From: Caballeronia humi
GTDB lineage: Bacteria; Pseudomonadota; Gammaproteobacteria; Burkholderiales; Burkholderiaceae
NCBI RefSeq assembly: GCF_001544475.1
Contig: NZ_FCNW02000005.1
Location: 213,082-277,081 of the forward strand
Reading direction: 5' to 3'
Length of the DNA: 64,000 nucleotides
A program made the translations under genes and the position numbers. Positions 16,586 to 26,695 of the stretch are shown one piece after another. Position 1 is the first letter of the stretch. The number at the start of each line of letters is the position of its first letter. The notes beneath the pieces were generated by a model, which saw only the letters and a program-made list of their open reading frames with translations, was not told where the DNA came from and ran no database searches.

Positions 16586-17527
16586 TTACCCGCCGAAAGC
16601 AACATTGACCCGCGCGCGCCCGGCAAGCTTGGCGGCATAGAGTGCCTCATCCGCGGCGCGCAACAGTCCTGCGGGCGAGAGATCGCGAGCCGGTGCGACC
16701 GATGCCACGCCAAGCGAAATCGTCACCCACGGCTCGACCGCGGACGCCACATGTTCGATCGACAGCGCGCGCACGGCCGCCAGCATGCGTTCGGCGATAC
16801 TGACCGCGCCAGGCAGGGCCGTCTTCGGCAAGAGGCACGCGAATTCTTCGCCGCCGTATCGCGCGACGGTGTCGTAGGGGCGTCGCAACGTCTCCGAGAG
16901 CGCCCGGGCGACAGCCTTCAGGCAACCGTCTCCGGCCTGATGCCCGTAACGGTCGTTATAGCGCTTGAAGTAATCCACGTCCACGATCACGAGCGACAGC
17001 GGCGCGTTCTCGCGAATGCAATGCCGCCAGTCGGCCTGGAAGTCCTCGTCGAACTTGCGACGGTTCGCGACGCCCGTCAGGCCATCGAGCAGCGCGCTTG
17101 CGCGCAGCAGATCGCCTTGCAGCTTGAGCGTGAGATGAGTGCGCACGCGGGCGCGCGTGACGACCGGATTGATCGGCTTGACGATGAAATCGACGGCGCC
17201 GAGTTCAAGCCCCTTGACCTCGTCGTCTTCCTGATCCTGCGAAGTGATGAAGATCACAGGTACGCCGCTCGTCGTGGGGTCCGCCTTGAGCCGCCGGCAG
17301 ACCTCGTGTCCGTCGAGGTCGTCCATGACCACGTCGAGCAGGATCAAATCGGGCATCTCGGTTTGACACACCTGAATCGCCTGCGCGCCACTCGTCGCCA
17401 TGAACACATCACAGCTTTCGCGGAACAACTCGAACAACACGCGGATGATCACGGGCTGGTCATCGGCGATCAGGAGTTTCGGACGCCGGTTCGCGTGAAG
17501 CTGCCAGCCATGCAGAAAATCATCCAT
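16586..17527 (-). CDS. Response regulator with GGDEF diguanylate cyclase domain
   Basis: A 313-aa protein with a receiver domain (about 16-135: LLIADDQPV, LILLDVVMDDLDG, VIFITSQ, FIVKPI) joined to a GGDEF domain (about 145-310). The active-site motif is GGEEF in VARYGGEEFACLL, and an RxxD inhibitory site (RPYD) lies five residues upstream, so the enzyme should make cyclic di-GMP and be product-inhibited. The ATG at 17527 starts 1 nt after the stop of the hybrid kinase, implying co-translation and that the kinase phosphorylates this receiver. Upstream in-frame starts lie inside the kinase gene. Confidence 0.95.
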   Translation of the reverse strand: MDDFLHGWQLHANRRPKLLIADDQPVIIRVLFELFRESCDVFMATSGAQAIQVCQTEMPDLILLDVVMDDLDGHEVCRRLKADPTTSGVPVIFITSQDQEDDEVKGLELGAVDFIVKPINPVVTRARVRTHLTLKLQGDLLRASALLDGLTGVANRRKFDEDFQADWRHCIRENAPLSLVIVDVDYFKRYNDRYGHQAGDGCLKAVARALSETLRRPYDTVARYGGEEFACLLPKTALPGAVSIAERMLAAVRALSIEHVASAVEPWVTISLGVASVAPARDLSPAGLLRAADEALYAAKLAGRARVNVAFGG

Positions 17528-17528
17528 C

Positions 17529-20500
17529 TCAAACGTGCTCCAACATGTTGCGCGCCATCGCGGAGGCTCGCGAAAAGTCGAGTGCCCTGACGCGGGCGAG
17601 GAAAGAGTCGAACCCCGGCCGCTGCTCCATCGGCGTTTGCGATGACAGCGCTTCCGAAAGCGAAATCGCCTGCAGGTTGGACGATTCCAGCAGATGCAGT
17701 ATTTCCTGCATGCGCGATTGCCACTCGCCGGGTTCGATCGAATCGATCGGCTGAGCGAAGGCACGCGTGGGCTCTTCAGTGAAACGCGCGGCAAGCTCGC
17801 GAGCACTTTCTTCCAGAAGTTGTCGCAGATAGGCGAGGTTTTCAGCAACGCTCGCGATGGCGCCGCCATCCAGCAGTTCTCGCTCGAGCCCGCTCGACAG
17901 CTTCCAAAGACCGCGCGCGCCCACCGTTCCCGAAGCGCCCTTGATCGCGTGAAGGATCGACGCGCTGCCCGGTGCATCCTCGGCTTCGACGCGCTCGGCG
18001 AGCTGCGTCAGTTGCTGCTCGCCCTGCGCCAGAAAGCCTGACAGCGCGCTTCGGATCAACTCGACGTTACCGCCGAAGCGCGCGATGATCGAATCGCGCG
18101 GCTCGATCAGCGCATCGTCCGACACCGCGTTCGATGCGACCGGTTCGGCGCGCTCTTGCGGCGAAGCGGCGTGCGCGACCAGCACGGCGACGAGCCGCTC
18201 GACGTCGATCGGTTTGCCCACGTGATCGTTCATGCCTGCATCGAGGCACGCTTGCCGGTCCGCGTCCGATGCGTTCGCGGTCATCGCGATCACGGGCAGC
18301 TTCGCGAATCGATGATCCTCGCGGATGAGCCGCGTGGCTTCGAGTCCGTCGAGGTCGGGCATCTGGATGTCCATAAGGACGGCATCGAAGGTGGCGCCCG
18401 AGTCCAGGACCATCGCGACACCCGCATGCCCGCTCTCCGCGATGCGGACCGACGCGCCTTCCGCGACCAGCAAGCCTTCGGCGACCTGCCGGTTCAGCGC
18501 ATTGTCCTCGACGACGAGCAGATTCAGCCCGCCAAGGCGGTTCGAGCGCCGAGTCGCGGCGACAGGCTGAGTGGGACGCTGCACGTTCTCGCCCGCCAGT
18601 GCATCGAGGACGGCGGCCTTGATCTGCTTCGGCGTGACCGGCTTGGTCAGGAATCCGGCGAACGGCGCCGCTTGATGATCCTGCGTTTCGGCGAGGACCT
18701 CACGGCCATACGCGGTGATCATCATCACGACCGGAGGCGAGCCGTCGCAATGCTGCGTGTTGATGAGCTTGGCGGCATTCAGTCCGTCGAGATCCGGCAT
18801 GCGCCAGTCCATCAGCACCATGTCATAGCGATTTCCCTTGCGCGAATAATCGGCGATCCGCTCGACGGCATCGATACCGCTGTAGTCGATATCGGCTTCC
18901 CAGCCGAGCGCGGTAATCGTACGCCACAGAACTTGCGCGGCGATGCGATTGTCATCGACGATCAGCAGGCGCACCGGACGTTCGACCTCGGCCACAGCGT
19001 GATGCACGATAGCCTGATGCTCGACTTCGGTCCCGAGTTCGACGTCGAACCAGAAACGGCTGCCTTCGCCGAGCCGGCTCTCGACCTTCAGTTCGCTGCC
19101 CATCAACTCGATCAGGCGCTTGCAGATCACGAGCCCGAGTCCCGATCCGCCGAAGCGGCGCGACGTCGAGGCTTCGGCCTGAGTGAAGCCGTCGAAGATG
19201 CGGCTCAATTGCTCGTCGCTGATACCGATACCGCTGTCGCTCACGGAAATGCGCACGGTCACCGCGTGCTCCAGCGCCTCAAGCCGCTTCACGCTAACGA
19301 CAACCTGACCGTGCGAAGTGAATTTGAGCGCGTTGCCCGCGAGGTTGATCAGCACCTGTTGCAGACGAAGGCTGTCGCCGGTGGTGATGGCGGGCAGGCG
19401 CGGATCGAGGTCGAACAGCAGTTCGACGTCTTTCGTTCCCTGATTGCCGGCCAGCACGACACCGAGGTCCTGCATCACCGTTTCGAATTCGAACGGATGC
19501 GGTTCGAGGTGCAACTTGCCCGCTTCGATCTTCGAGTAATCGAGGATGTCGTTGAGCAGGCTGAGCAGCGATTTCGCCGCTGTTTCCGCGTTCGTGACGT
19601 AGTCGCGCTGACGGCGGTTCAGGCTCGTCATCTGCGCGAGATGCAGCATGCCGAGCACCGCGTTCATCGGCGTGCGAATTTCGTGGCTCATGTTGGCGAG
19701 GAACGTCGATTTCGCCGCGCTCGCGGTATCGGCGCGTTCCTTGGCCGTGCGCAGGTGCAGTTCCAGATCGTGCTGGTCAGTCACGTCGTGGCTCACGCCA
19801 GTTACCGTGACGACGTTGCCATTGACATCGCGATGCGTGCGGATCGCGTTCTGCACGTAGCGGATACGATCGCCCGGAAGCGCGATCCGGAACGGCGGCA
19901 GGTATTCCGCATCGCCTTCGAGCGCAGCCTGCAGGCGCGCGGCGACCGTATCGCGATCGTCGGCGTGAACGCGTCCCGTCCAGTCGTCCACGTTGAGCGG
20001 GCGTCCCAGTTGGGACACGGCAAGCTCGTAGATCTGGAACATGCGCGCGTTCCATTGCAGCGCGCCCGTCGTTACGTCCAAGGACCAGATGCCGAGTTCC
20101 GCCAGATCGGCGGCCAGCAGCAACTGGTCGCGCGCATCGGCGAGTTCGCGGCGCTCCTGCTTTTGCTGCGAGATATCCGTGATGACGCAGACGAACTGCC
20201 GGTCGCCGTCGACGTCCATCGACCCGGTCGATACATGTGCGGGGAACGAACTGCCGTCCACGCGCCGTCCAAGGACCTCGCAACTCGCGGTCGCCTTGAT
20301 GGACGCGCCCACGAACTGCCTGATGTACTCGTTATAGGTATCGATCGAGCCTGTTGAAACCAGCGTGCGGATATTGCGGCCGACCATGCCTTGCGCCGTC
20401 GTCCCGAACACGCTTTCCGCGGCCCGGTTGAACGAGCGGATCGCGCCCTTGCCATCGACCGTGATGACCGGATTGACCGCCGTGTCGAGAATCGCGCGCG

Positions 20501-21479
20501 TGGTTTCCAGGCTGGCGGCCAGTTCCTGTTCAATTTTCGTGCGCGCGGTGACCTGCCGCACGAGGCGAACGCCGAAGATCGCCAGGACCAGCACCAGCAA
20601 GCTCGTGCCGATGGCGTGCCAGAGCGTGTCGTGCCACCAGGAGGCGAGGATTTCGTCGCGGGACAGCGCGGCGGAAACGAAGAGCGGATAGTCTTCGAGG
20701 CTACGGAAGCTGTTGAGCCGCGTGACGCCATCCTGTGACGACTTCGAGATAAACGAGCCCGAGTCTCCCATCGATTGATGGCTGCGGAAGAGCACCGTAT
20801 CCGTGACGTTCTTGCCGATGAAGCGCTCCTCGAACGGACGGCGCACGACCATGATGCCGCCGTTGGTCACGAAGGCGGTCGCGCCAGCTTCGCCGACATC
20901 GAGGCTGTCGTAGAACCGCGAGAAGAAATCGATGTCCAGGGTCGCGAGCGCGACGCCCGCGAATTCGCCGCCCGGCCCGTCGAGCCGGCGCGACACGGGA
21001 AGCACCCATTTTCCGGTCGACCGGCTGCGCACTGGCAGGCCGATGTGCACGCTTTTGTCCACATGCGTGCGATGAAAGATGAAGTACTCGCGATCCGCGT
21101 TATTGAGCTTCGGGTTCAGTTCCGCTTGCGAGTTGACAATCCAGTCGCCGTCGCTGTCGTAGATGAAAAGGCCGTTGAGCTGCGGCAACTCCTTGACGCG
21201 CGAGACCATCGAACGATGGAGCCGGTCGAGCGCGGCCGGGCTCGTCCCATCCTGCTCGACCCGCTCGACGATGCCGATCAGCGTCGTATCCGCTTCCTTG
21301 ATCGTGTCGTTCGCGTGCTGCGCCATCGCGCGCGCGAGATTCGCGGTCGCGGACGTCATTTCGGCCAGTTGCACGCGGCGCGATGCGAGGCTGCGCCAGG
21401 CGTCCATCGCGAACAGCACGAGACACACGAAGACGATAAACGCGCCTATGCGGAAGGTAAGAGACTGGCGAATCGACAA
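17529..21479 (-). CDS. Hybrid sensor histidine kinase (double PAS, two receivers, HPt)
   Basis: A membrane kinase of about 1316 aa. Order: TM1 (about 9-26), periplasmic Cache-like sensor (about 40-285), TM2 (about 286-306), PAS 1 (325-440), PAS/PAC 2 (450-565), HisKA with His599 (MSHEIRTP), HATPase (GSGLGLVICKRL near 780), receiver 1 (Asp891, VLMDWRMP), receiver 2 (Asp1037, VLMDIQMP) and HPt with His1177 (LHAIKGASGTVG). I chose TTG at 21479, 8 nt after AGGAG; GTG at 21485 is too close to it and an upstream extension lacks hydrophobic or domain character. It feeds the diguanylate cyclase downstream and lies beside a pilus operon, suggesting control of attachment. Confidence 0.9.
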   Translation of the reverse strand: MSIRQSLTFRIGAFIVFVCLVLFAMDAWRSLASRRVQLAEMTSATANLARAMAQHANDTIKEADTTLIGIVERVEQDGTSPAALDRLHRSMVSRVKELPQLNGLFIYDSDGDWIVNSQAELNPKLNNADREYFIFHRTHVDKSVHIGLPVRSRSTGKWVLPVSRRLDGPGGEFAGVALATLDIDFFSRFYDSLDVGEAGATAFVTNGGIMVVRRPFEERFIGKNVTDTVLFRSHQSMGDSGSFISKSSQDGVTRLNSFRSLEDYPLFVSAALSRDEILASWWHDTLWHAIGTSLLVLVLAIFGVRLVRQVTARTKIEQELAASLETTRAILDTAVNPVITVDGKGAIRSFNRAAESVFGTTAQGMVGRNIRTLVSTGSIDTYNEYIRQFVGASIKATASCEVLGRRVDGSSFPAHVSTGSMDVDGDRQFVCVITDISQQKQERRELADARDQLLLAADLAELGIWSLDVTTGALQWNARMFQIYELAVSQLGRPLNVDDWTGRVHADDRDTVAARLQAALEGDAEYLPPFRIALPGDRIRYVQNAIRTHRDVNGNVVTVTGVSHDVTDQHDLELHLRTAKERADTASAAKSTFLANMSHEIRTPMNAVLGMLHLAQMTSLNRRQRDYVTNAETAAKSLLSLLNDILDYSKIEAGKLHLEPHPFEFETVMQDLGVVLAGNQGTKDVELLFDLDPRLPAITTGDSLRLQQVLINLAGNALKFTSHGQVVVSVKRLEALEHAVTVRISVSDSGIGISDEQLSRIFDGFTQAEASTSRRFGGSGLGLVICKRLIELMGSELKVESRLGEGSRFWFDVELGTEVEHQAIVHHAVAEVERPVRLLIVDDNRIAAQVLWRTITALGWEADIDYSGIDAVERIADYSRKGNRYDMVLMDWRMPDLDGLNAAKLINTQHCDGSPPVVMMITAYGREVLAETQDHQAAPFAGFLTKPVTPKQIKAAVLDALAGENVQRPTQPVAATRRSNRLGGLNLLVVEDNALNRQVAEGLLVAEGASVRIAESGHAGVAMVLDSGATFDAVLMDIQMPDLDGLEATRLIREDHRFAKLPVIAMTANASDADRQACLDAGMNDHVGKPIDVERLVAVLVAHAASPQERAEPVASNAVSDDALIEPRDSIIARFGGNVELIRSALSGFLAQGEQQLTQLAERVEAEDAPGSASILHAIKGASGTVGARGLWKLSSGLERELLDGGAIASVAENLAYLRQLLEESARELAARFTEEPTRAFAQPIDSIEPGEWQSRMQEILHLLESSNLQAISLSEALSSQTPMEQRPGFDSFLARVRALDFSRASAMARNMLEHV

Positions 21480-21695
21480 GTACACCTCTCCTGCGGTTGG
21501 TTCTGGCGCCGTCGGCTCCCTGCGGCTCGACGTTCGACTTTTCGATCGACGTAATTCTTTCCGAATCCACGTCGAGGCGCTTCTGCGCACTCGTGAAGGA
21601 TAACGATCGTTGCGTCCAGCCGATCTGCCGAACAGGAGGGCATATTCCTTTCAGCTTGACCGTTCGACCCGCCGGCCGGAGCGCGAAAACGCGTT

Positions 21696-22670
21696 CTAGT
21701 ACGTAATCGTCGCGATGATCGTGTCGACGTAGGTGCCGGCGCTCGGCGTCGTCTGCGGCAGGACGCGCGCGTAGACGGTGAACGACTGGCTCGTGCCGGT
21801 GCCTTCGCCTGCCGCGGTGCTCGTGCCGCTGGTGCCGTCGCCCCACGCGATCGTTCCGGCCGCGTTCCGGTACAACTGGTAGCGAATTTGCTCGTTCCCG
21901 CCGGACTTGGTCATGCGCCGGTCCGCGACCGTCGCCCCGCTGCCGGTGCCGGGAGACAGGGCGATCGAATACGCGTCGTCGTTCGTGCAGGCCACGGTGA
22001 GCGTGCCGGTGGCCGTGAGCGTCGTGCTCAGCACGCCCGCCGTCCCGAAGTTGATGTTGGTCGCGGAGATCGTGCAGTCGTTGATCACCGATGCGTTGAC
22101 GGTGAAAGGCAGCGCGAGCGCAGGCGTGGACATGGTCGCGCACGATGGCGCGGCGATGACGTATTGCTGGTAATCCAGTTCCGCCTGCGCGGTGCCTGCA
22201 AAAGTCGATGTGTACGTGCCCGCAACCAGGTCCGGCTGCGACGCGGGCACGCGGCCGTACACGGTCAGCGTGGCGCTCCCTGAAGCAGTGCCGCCGCTGG
22301 AGGTCAGCGGGATATTGACCGCGACCGGGCTGTAGCTTGTCGTGCGGCGCGACCCCCATACGACGCCACCGGCCGAATCCGCGTACAGGTTGTACTGGAG
22401 TTGCGACGTGCCGTTCAGCGCTGTTCGCGGAGCATAGGTCGTGCCGCCGCTGCCGACGCCGAGGTTCACGCAGGCGCGCACCGGCAGCGCGAGCGGAAAG
22501 CCGCTGCAGCGGATCGTGATCGTCGAGGATGCGCCGGTCGACGTGCCGGATACCGGGCTGATCGTCCCGAAATTCAGGTTCGACGGGCTGCCCGTGCAGC
22601 TTTGCGCGTGCCCATTGATGGACCAAAGCGCGGCCAGCACGACGAAAAGCACGAACATGCACCGTTTCAT
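21696..22670 (-). CDS. Csu-type pilus tip/adhesin with two SCPU domains
   Basis: A 324-aa exported protein with a signal peptide ending SINGHAQ (residue 23). It has two spore-coat-U (SCPU) domains: about 24-165 and 180-324, each with the paired-Cys pattern (DCTISATNINFGT in the second) and a C-terminal YGRV/YARV-LPQTTPSAGTY strand region. Two-domain SCPU proteins at the end of Csu operons act as the tip adhesin (CsuE-like). Its ATG overlaps the usher stop (ATGA), so it is the last gene of the four-gene operon. Confidence 0.88.
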   Translation of the reverse strand: MKRCMFVLFVVLAALWSINGHAQSCTGSPSNLNFGTISPVSGTSTGASSTITIRCSGFPLALPVRACVNLGVGSGGTTYAPRTALNGTSQLQYNLYADSAGGVVWGSRRTTSYSPVAVNIPLTSSGGTASGSATLTVYGRVPASQPDLVAGTYTSTFAGTAQAELDYQQYVIAAPSCATMSTPALALPFTVNASVINDCTISATNINFGTAGVLSTTLTATGTLTVACTNDDAYSIALSPGTGSGATVADRRMTKSGGNEQIRYQLYRNAAGTIAWGDGTSGTSTAAGEGTGTSQSFTVYARVLPQTTPSAGTYVDTIIATITY

Positions 22671-25210
22671 CGGGCCTCCGGTTTGCAGGTCAAGGGCCCG
22701 ATCGTCGGCAGCGTGTTGCGCTTGGCCGCGAACGGCACCACGATTTCGCAGGACGTATCGGGCAGCGTCGCCTGGAGCGTGTTGGCGTCGCGCAAGTCAT
22801 CGACGAATGCGAGTCCGTCATAGCCGACCACGTAGCGCTTGCCGGTTCCCTGATGCGCGAGCACCGTTCCCGGCGGCAGCGGCTTGCCGGCAGGATCGAC
22901 CAGCAGCAACTGCGCGCCCGAGAAACCATGCAGCGGGAAACGCGCCAGCACGCCGGCGCGGGACTGTGGCGCGAGATTGAGCTGCGTCGTGGCCACGGTG
23001 GTATCGGCGGGCAGGCCGAGCGGATCGATCGCCAGGTGATTCGGCTCGTAGGCGATGAGATCGGGCACCAGCAGGTGACCCGCGCCGTTCGTCTCGCCAA
23101 TGACGCGGTTCTCGTGCAGCACCGGCACGTTTGGCACGCCATCGGTCGAGATCAGCGCGAAGGCGTCGTCGATGCGGCGGCCGGCCAGCACGTCGCCAGC
23201 CATCACCACGAAGGAGCCCGACGCGTCCAGCTCGCCGTACACGCGCGACTGGACGTTGGCTACGGTCGCGAGCAGGTCGCCGTACTTGCCGCGATAGCCG
23301 CCCTGCGCGAGCGATTGCTGCACGTCGTTCTGCCGCGACGTCTGGACTTGCCAGCCGAAGCCGCCGCCGTAATCGGCGGTTTTCGTGACGGCGGCACCGA
23401 AGAGCGGTTTGCCGTGATCGGAACCGACATCGACGCTCGCGTTAATCTCGCCGCCGAGCGGGAAGCTCAGCGCGACAAACAGACCGGTGTTTTTCGTGTC
23501 GCCGAAGTCGTGGTAGACACTCGCCGACAGGGACATGCTGCGGGGCAACGTCACGGTATAGGCGAGCGAGCCGATCTTCGAGTTGCCGTAGTACGGATCG
23601 TTCAGGCCGACCCAGCTTGCGCTCGCGGTGCTCGACAAATCGAAGACGCGGAACGGCGCGGCCACCGTCGCACGATAGGTCGTTCGCGGCACCGGCGTGC
23701 CCTCGGCGGAGGCGAGGTCGCTGTAATGGGGCGACGCCTTCTGCGCCTGGAGATCGATCGACACGTCAGGCAAGCGCCACTGCCAGCCGGCCGCCACTTG
23801 CACGCCGCTGCCGCCGGGTGTCGGGGTGGCGCCGGTCGGGTTGCCGTTATTGACGATGCCTGTGTTCACACCGATCGGCACGAAACCGCCGCCGACGAAC
23901 CCGCTCCCGTAGTAATTCGGCGGCGGCGCAGTGTTCCCGCCGTTGCCCGCGCTGCCCGCGACGGAAAAGTTGAACACGCCCGCGCGCCCGACTTCCACCA
24001 GTACGCCCATGCCGCCGTTATAGACGCCGCGAGTCGCCTCGCCGTGCGCTTCGAGCGTCAGATGATCGGTGATCCCCCGGCGCAGCGACGCCGATAGAGA
24101 CGGTTCGCCCGCGTAGTCGAAGGAATTCAGCGCGTAGTTGCGCCGCACGAAGCCCGCTTCGACCGAAAAGTCGGTCAGACCCGGCGACAGCAGGCGCGAA
24201 TCGATGTAGAGCGACACGGTTGTCATCACGCTGCGGCCGAGCACGTCGCGCGTGACGATCACCGCTTCGCCCGCGCCGTTGATCGTCGGCACGGCGTTGA
24301 TCACGAACGGCCCGGACGGCGCCGCACCGCTGAACTGCCGCACGTTGTTCACGTAGAGGTCCACGGCGCTCGGCACCGCCGCCGAACCCGCGAGCGTCGG
24401 CACTGGATAGGTGATCAGGTCGGGCCGCAGCCCGAAGTCGCGCGAGACTTGCGCGCCGCCCATGCGCACCGGCCGCGTCCAGGCGAGCGATGAAGAGATG
24501 GTGTCGCCGACGCGCGTCGTCACCATCGAATCGGGATCGGAATGGCTCCACGAGGTGTCGAGCCGCACGTAGCGATGCTGGTTCGTGTACCAGTAGGCGG
24601 TGCCCGTGTTGTCGAGAATGCCGCCGGGATAGAAGAAGCGTTGCTCGCTGTAGAGGCCGTACTGGGTCGGCGAGTTGGTCTGCACGCTTGCTTCATAGTT
24701 GAAGACGAGGCCCGTGCCGCTCGCCGAAACAGGCGGCCGTGGCGACGCATTGCGCAACGCCGCTGGCACCCGCCGCTCGTCGGTCACTTGCAAGTCGATC
24801 CGCTGGCGTTCCGGACGAAACGTGTAGCGCAGTCCCGGGATCAGGCCGAGCGCGACGCGGCCGTTGGCATCGGCGCTCAGGTCGTCGGTGCGGATACCGA
24901 GGTCGCGCAACTCGCCCGGCGTCGTGTAGATCATCTGGTCGGTCGCGAAGAATTGCGCGATTTGCTGCGTCGACGCGCCGTTGATCGTGACTTCGAGATA
25001 CAGCTCGCCGCGAGCGGGCGCAGTGGCGGGGATCGGCGCGGAAGGCGGGATCGCGAGCGACGGCGGCGTCACTTGCGCGAGCAACTGCGCGTCGAGCGCG
25101 GCGTGCTGTTCAGCCTCTTGCGCATGCGCCGCTCCGGCCGCCAGTGCGCAGACGGTCCAGGTCCAGCACAGCGCGCCAGGGGAGGAGGGACGCGGCGAGC
25201 GCCTCCGCAC
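22667..25210 (-). CDS. Outer-membrane usher of a Csu-type chaperone-usher pilus
   Basis: An 847-aa protein with a signal peptide (ALAAGAAHAQ), an N-terminal periplasmic domain (GELYLEVTINGAS), and usher barrel motifs (VDLYVNNVRQFSG-APSGPFVINAVPTINGAGEAVIVTRDVLGR). It ends with C-terminal plug domains (DLIAYEPNHLAIDPLGLP). It forms the secretion pore that assembles SCPU subunits. The start is GTG at 25210, 3 nt after the chaperone stop; no upstream ATG is usable. Length is in the family range. The neighbours are chaperone upstream and tip protein downstream. Confidence 0.93.
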   Translation of the reverse strand: MRRRSPRPSSPGALCWTWTVCALAAGAAHAQEAEQHAALDAQLLAQVTPPSLAIPPSAPIPATAPARGELYLEVTINGASTQQIAQFFATDQMIYTTPGELRDLGIRTDDLSADANGRVALGLIPGLRYTFRPERQRIDLQVTDERRVPAALRNASPRPPVSASGTGLVFNYEASVQTNSPTQYGLYSEQRFFYPGGILDNTGTAYWYTNQHRYVRLDTSWSHSDPDSMVTTRVGDTISSSLAWTRPVRMGGAQVSRDFGLRPDLITYPVPTLAGSAAVPSAVDLYVNNVRQFSGAAPSGPFVINAVPTINGAGEAVIVTRDVLGRSVMTTVSLYIDSRLLSPGLTDFSVEAGFVRRNYALNSFDYAGEPSLSASLRRGITDHLTLEAHGEATRGVYNGGMGVLVEVGRAGVFNFSVAGSAGNGGNTAPPPNYYGSGFVGGGFVPIGVNTGIVNNGNPTGATPTPGGSGVQVAAGWQWRLPDVSIDLQAQKASPHYSDLASAEGTPVPRTTYRATVAAPFRVFDLSSTASASWVGLNDPYYGNSKIGSLAYTVTLPRSMSLSASVYHDFGDTKNTGLFVALSFPLGGEINASVDVGSDHGKPLFGAAVTKTADYGGGFGWQVQTSRQNDVQQSLAQGGYRGKYGDLLATVANVQSRVYGELDASGSFVVMAGDVLAGRRIDDAFALISTDGVPNVPVLHENRVIGETNGAGHLLVPDLIAYEPNHLAIDPLGLPADTTVATTQLNLAPQSRAGVLARFPLHGFSGAQLLLVDPAGKPLPPGTVLAHQGTGKRYVVGYDGLAFVDDLRDANTLQATLPDTSCEIVVPFAAKRNTLPTIGPLTCKPEAR

Positions 25211-25213
25211 GGG

Positions 25214-26041
25214 TCAACGCGCGGGTACAGCCGACACCGCTGCCCCGCTGGCCGGCTCGACGGCGATCCGGGTCGTGAATGCCTCGCCGTTGACGACGGC
25301 GTGCAAGGTCGCCGACGCCGCGCCCGCAGGCGCACCCGCGATCGGCCAGCGTCGCGTGGCGTGTGGCAGGGCGTAGCCGAGGAGGCCTGACGAGACTTGC
25401 GTCGATTGACCATTCGGCCATTCGAGCCGGACCTGGCTCAGTTGGGCGTGACCCGTCGCGTGGTTCGCGGCGCGCAGCATCAGCGCTGCGCCCGACGCGG
25501 CCGAAGCGGGCGGCGCAGCGTGCTCGAGCGCGAAATCGACGACCGGCGGCTTGCCCTCGGGCGCGCCGACGAACACCGGTACGGAATAGCGCAACTGGAC
25601 GCGCACGCCCGTGGTCTGCGCGGTCTGGTCGTTCGGAATTTCGTCGATCAGCAGGCGATACGTCTCTTCCTCGGTCACCGGCGTATTGCCGACGCGCAGA
25701 ATGCGCACCGTCTGATCGGCACCGGGCGCGATCTGCACGATCGGTGGACTGGCGACTACCCGGTCGCTGCGCTCGAGGTGGTCTTCGTCGAGCGCCTGGG
25801 ACCAGCCGAACACGCGGACTTGCGCGTTGATCGGCGTCGTGCCGTCGTTGTGCAGGGTCAGCGCGGCCGCGGGGCGATCGGCGGAGAGATCGAGACGAAT
25901 CGGGGAGACTTGCAGGGCGGCGGCGTCAGCGAATTGCGCAGGCACGAACGCAATCAGCCCCGCGCCGAGCAAGACAGCGGCGCGAGGTAAAAGCCGGCCG
26001 GCGAGCCGTTGAATGGCCCGTTGGAACTGCGCACGCCGCAT
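25214..26041 (-). CDS. Periplasmic pilus chaperone (CsuC/PapD-like)
   Basis: A 275-aa protein with a signal peptide ending FADAAA, then an immunoglobulin-like chaperone. Strand motifs include ALQVSPIRLDLSADRPAAALTLHN, VVASPPIVQIAPGADQTVRIL and EETYRLLIDEIP. These match fimbrial chaperones of the archaic Csu class. It donates a strand to SCPU subunits in the periplasm. Its ATG shares one base with the stop of the major-subunit gene (TGATG). Confidence 0.93.
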   Translation of the reverse strand: MRRAQFQRAIQRLAGRLLPRAAVLLGAGLIAFVPAQFADAAALQVSPIRLDLSADRPAAALTLHNDGTTPINAQVRVFGWSQALDEDHLERSDRVVASPPIVQIAPGADQTVRILRVGNTPVTEEETYRLLIDEIPNDQTAQTTGVRVQLRYSVPVFVGAPEGKPPVVDFALEHAAPPASAASGAALMLRAANHATGHAQLSQVRLEWPNGQSTQVSSGLLGYALPHATRRWPIAGAPAGAASATLHAVVNGEAFTTRIAVEPASGAAVSAVPAR

Positions 26042-26550
26042 CAGAACGTGACAGTCGCGGTGACAGTCGACGAGTAGGTGCCGGCGGCGGGGGTGTTCTG
26101 CGGCGCGACGCGGCCGTAGACGGTCAGGGTCTGCGCGGCGCCCGTGCCCGTGCCGGATTGTGTGTCGGTGCCGACCGTCTGACCCCAGATGAGCGAGCGC
26201 GCCGCGTCACGGTAGAGCTGATAGGCGACTGTCGGCGCCGGCGTGCCAGTGCCGCCGAGGAGGCGGTTGGCAACCGTCGAACCGCCGGTCGAGCCAGCGT
26301 CGAGACCGACGTTGTAGGGCGCGCCATTGGTGCAGGTGACCGAGAGCGTGGTCGTTTGATCGATGTTCGTCGCGATGACGCCGGAATTACCGAAGTTCAA
26401 CGTGTTCGCGGCAATCTGGCAGTCGTTTTGCAGCGTCAGCGTGACGCTGAACGTAGTGGTGCGGGTAGCGGCCAATGCGCCGAACGGCAACAACGGCGCG
26501 GCTGCCAGGGCGAACGACAACAACGAAACGGGAATGGAACGACGACGCAT
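26041..26550 (-). CDS. Csu-type pilus major subunit (single SCPU domain)
   Basis: A 169-aa exported protein with a signal peptide ending GALAA, then one SCPU domain: TFSVTLTLQNDCQIAANTLNFGNSG, LSVTCTNGAPYNVGLDAG, YQLYRD and YGRVAPQNTPAAGTYSSTVTATVTF. It resembles CsuA/B, the polymerising subunit. It is the first gene of the subunit-chaperone-usher-tip operon. The operon is shorter than the six-gene Acinetobacter csu operon because CsuA- and CsuB-like minor subunits are missing, unless the small gene just upstream substitutes. Confidence 0.9.
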   Translation of the reverse strand: MRRRSIPVSLLSFALAAAPLLPFGALAATRTTTFSVTLTLQNDCQIAANTLNFGNSGVIATNIDQTTTLSVTCTNGAPYNVGLDAGSTGGSTVANRLLGGTGTPAPTVAYQLYRDAARSLIWGQTVGTDTQSGTGTGAAQTLTVYGRVAPQNTPAAGTYSSTVTATVTF

Positions 26551-26695
26551 CTCTCAACCTCACTCGTGGACCCTTTGCGCTGAAGTCGCGCGTTTTTTGG
26601 GCAGGCGAGCGAAATTATGTCGATTCCTCGTACCAGAACGGTAACGGTTTGTAACTTGTGTACGTCATGACACAGACAAAGGATAGACGCTTGAT

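Noticed and set aside
21480..21590. N-terminal extension of the hybrid kinase by about 37 residues
   Set aside because: The extension is Arg/Ser-rich without a domain and lies before the AGGAG that suits the TTG at 21479; the membrane segment follows directly after that start.
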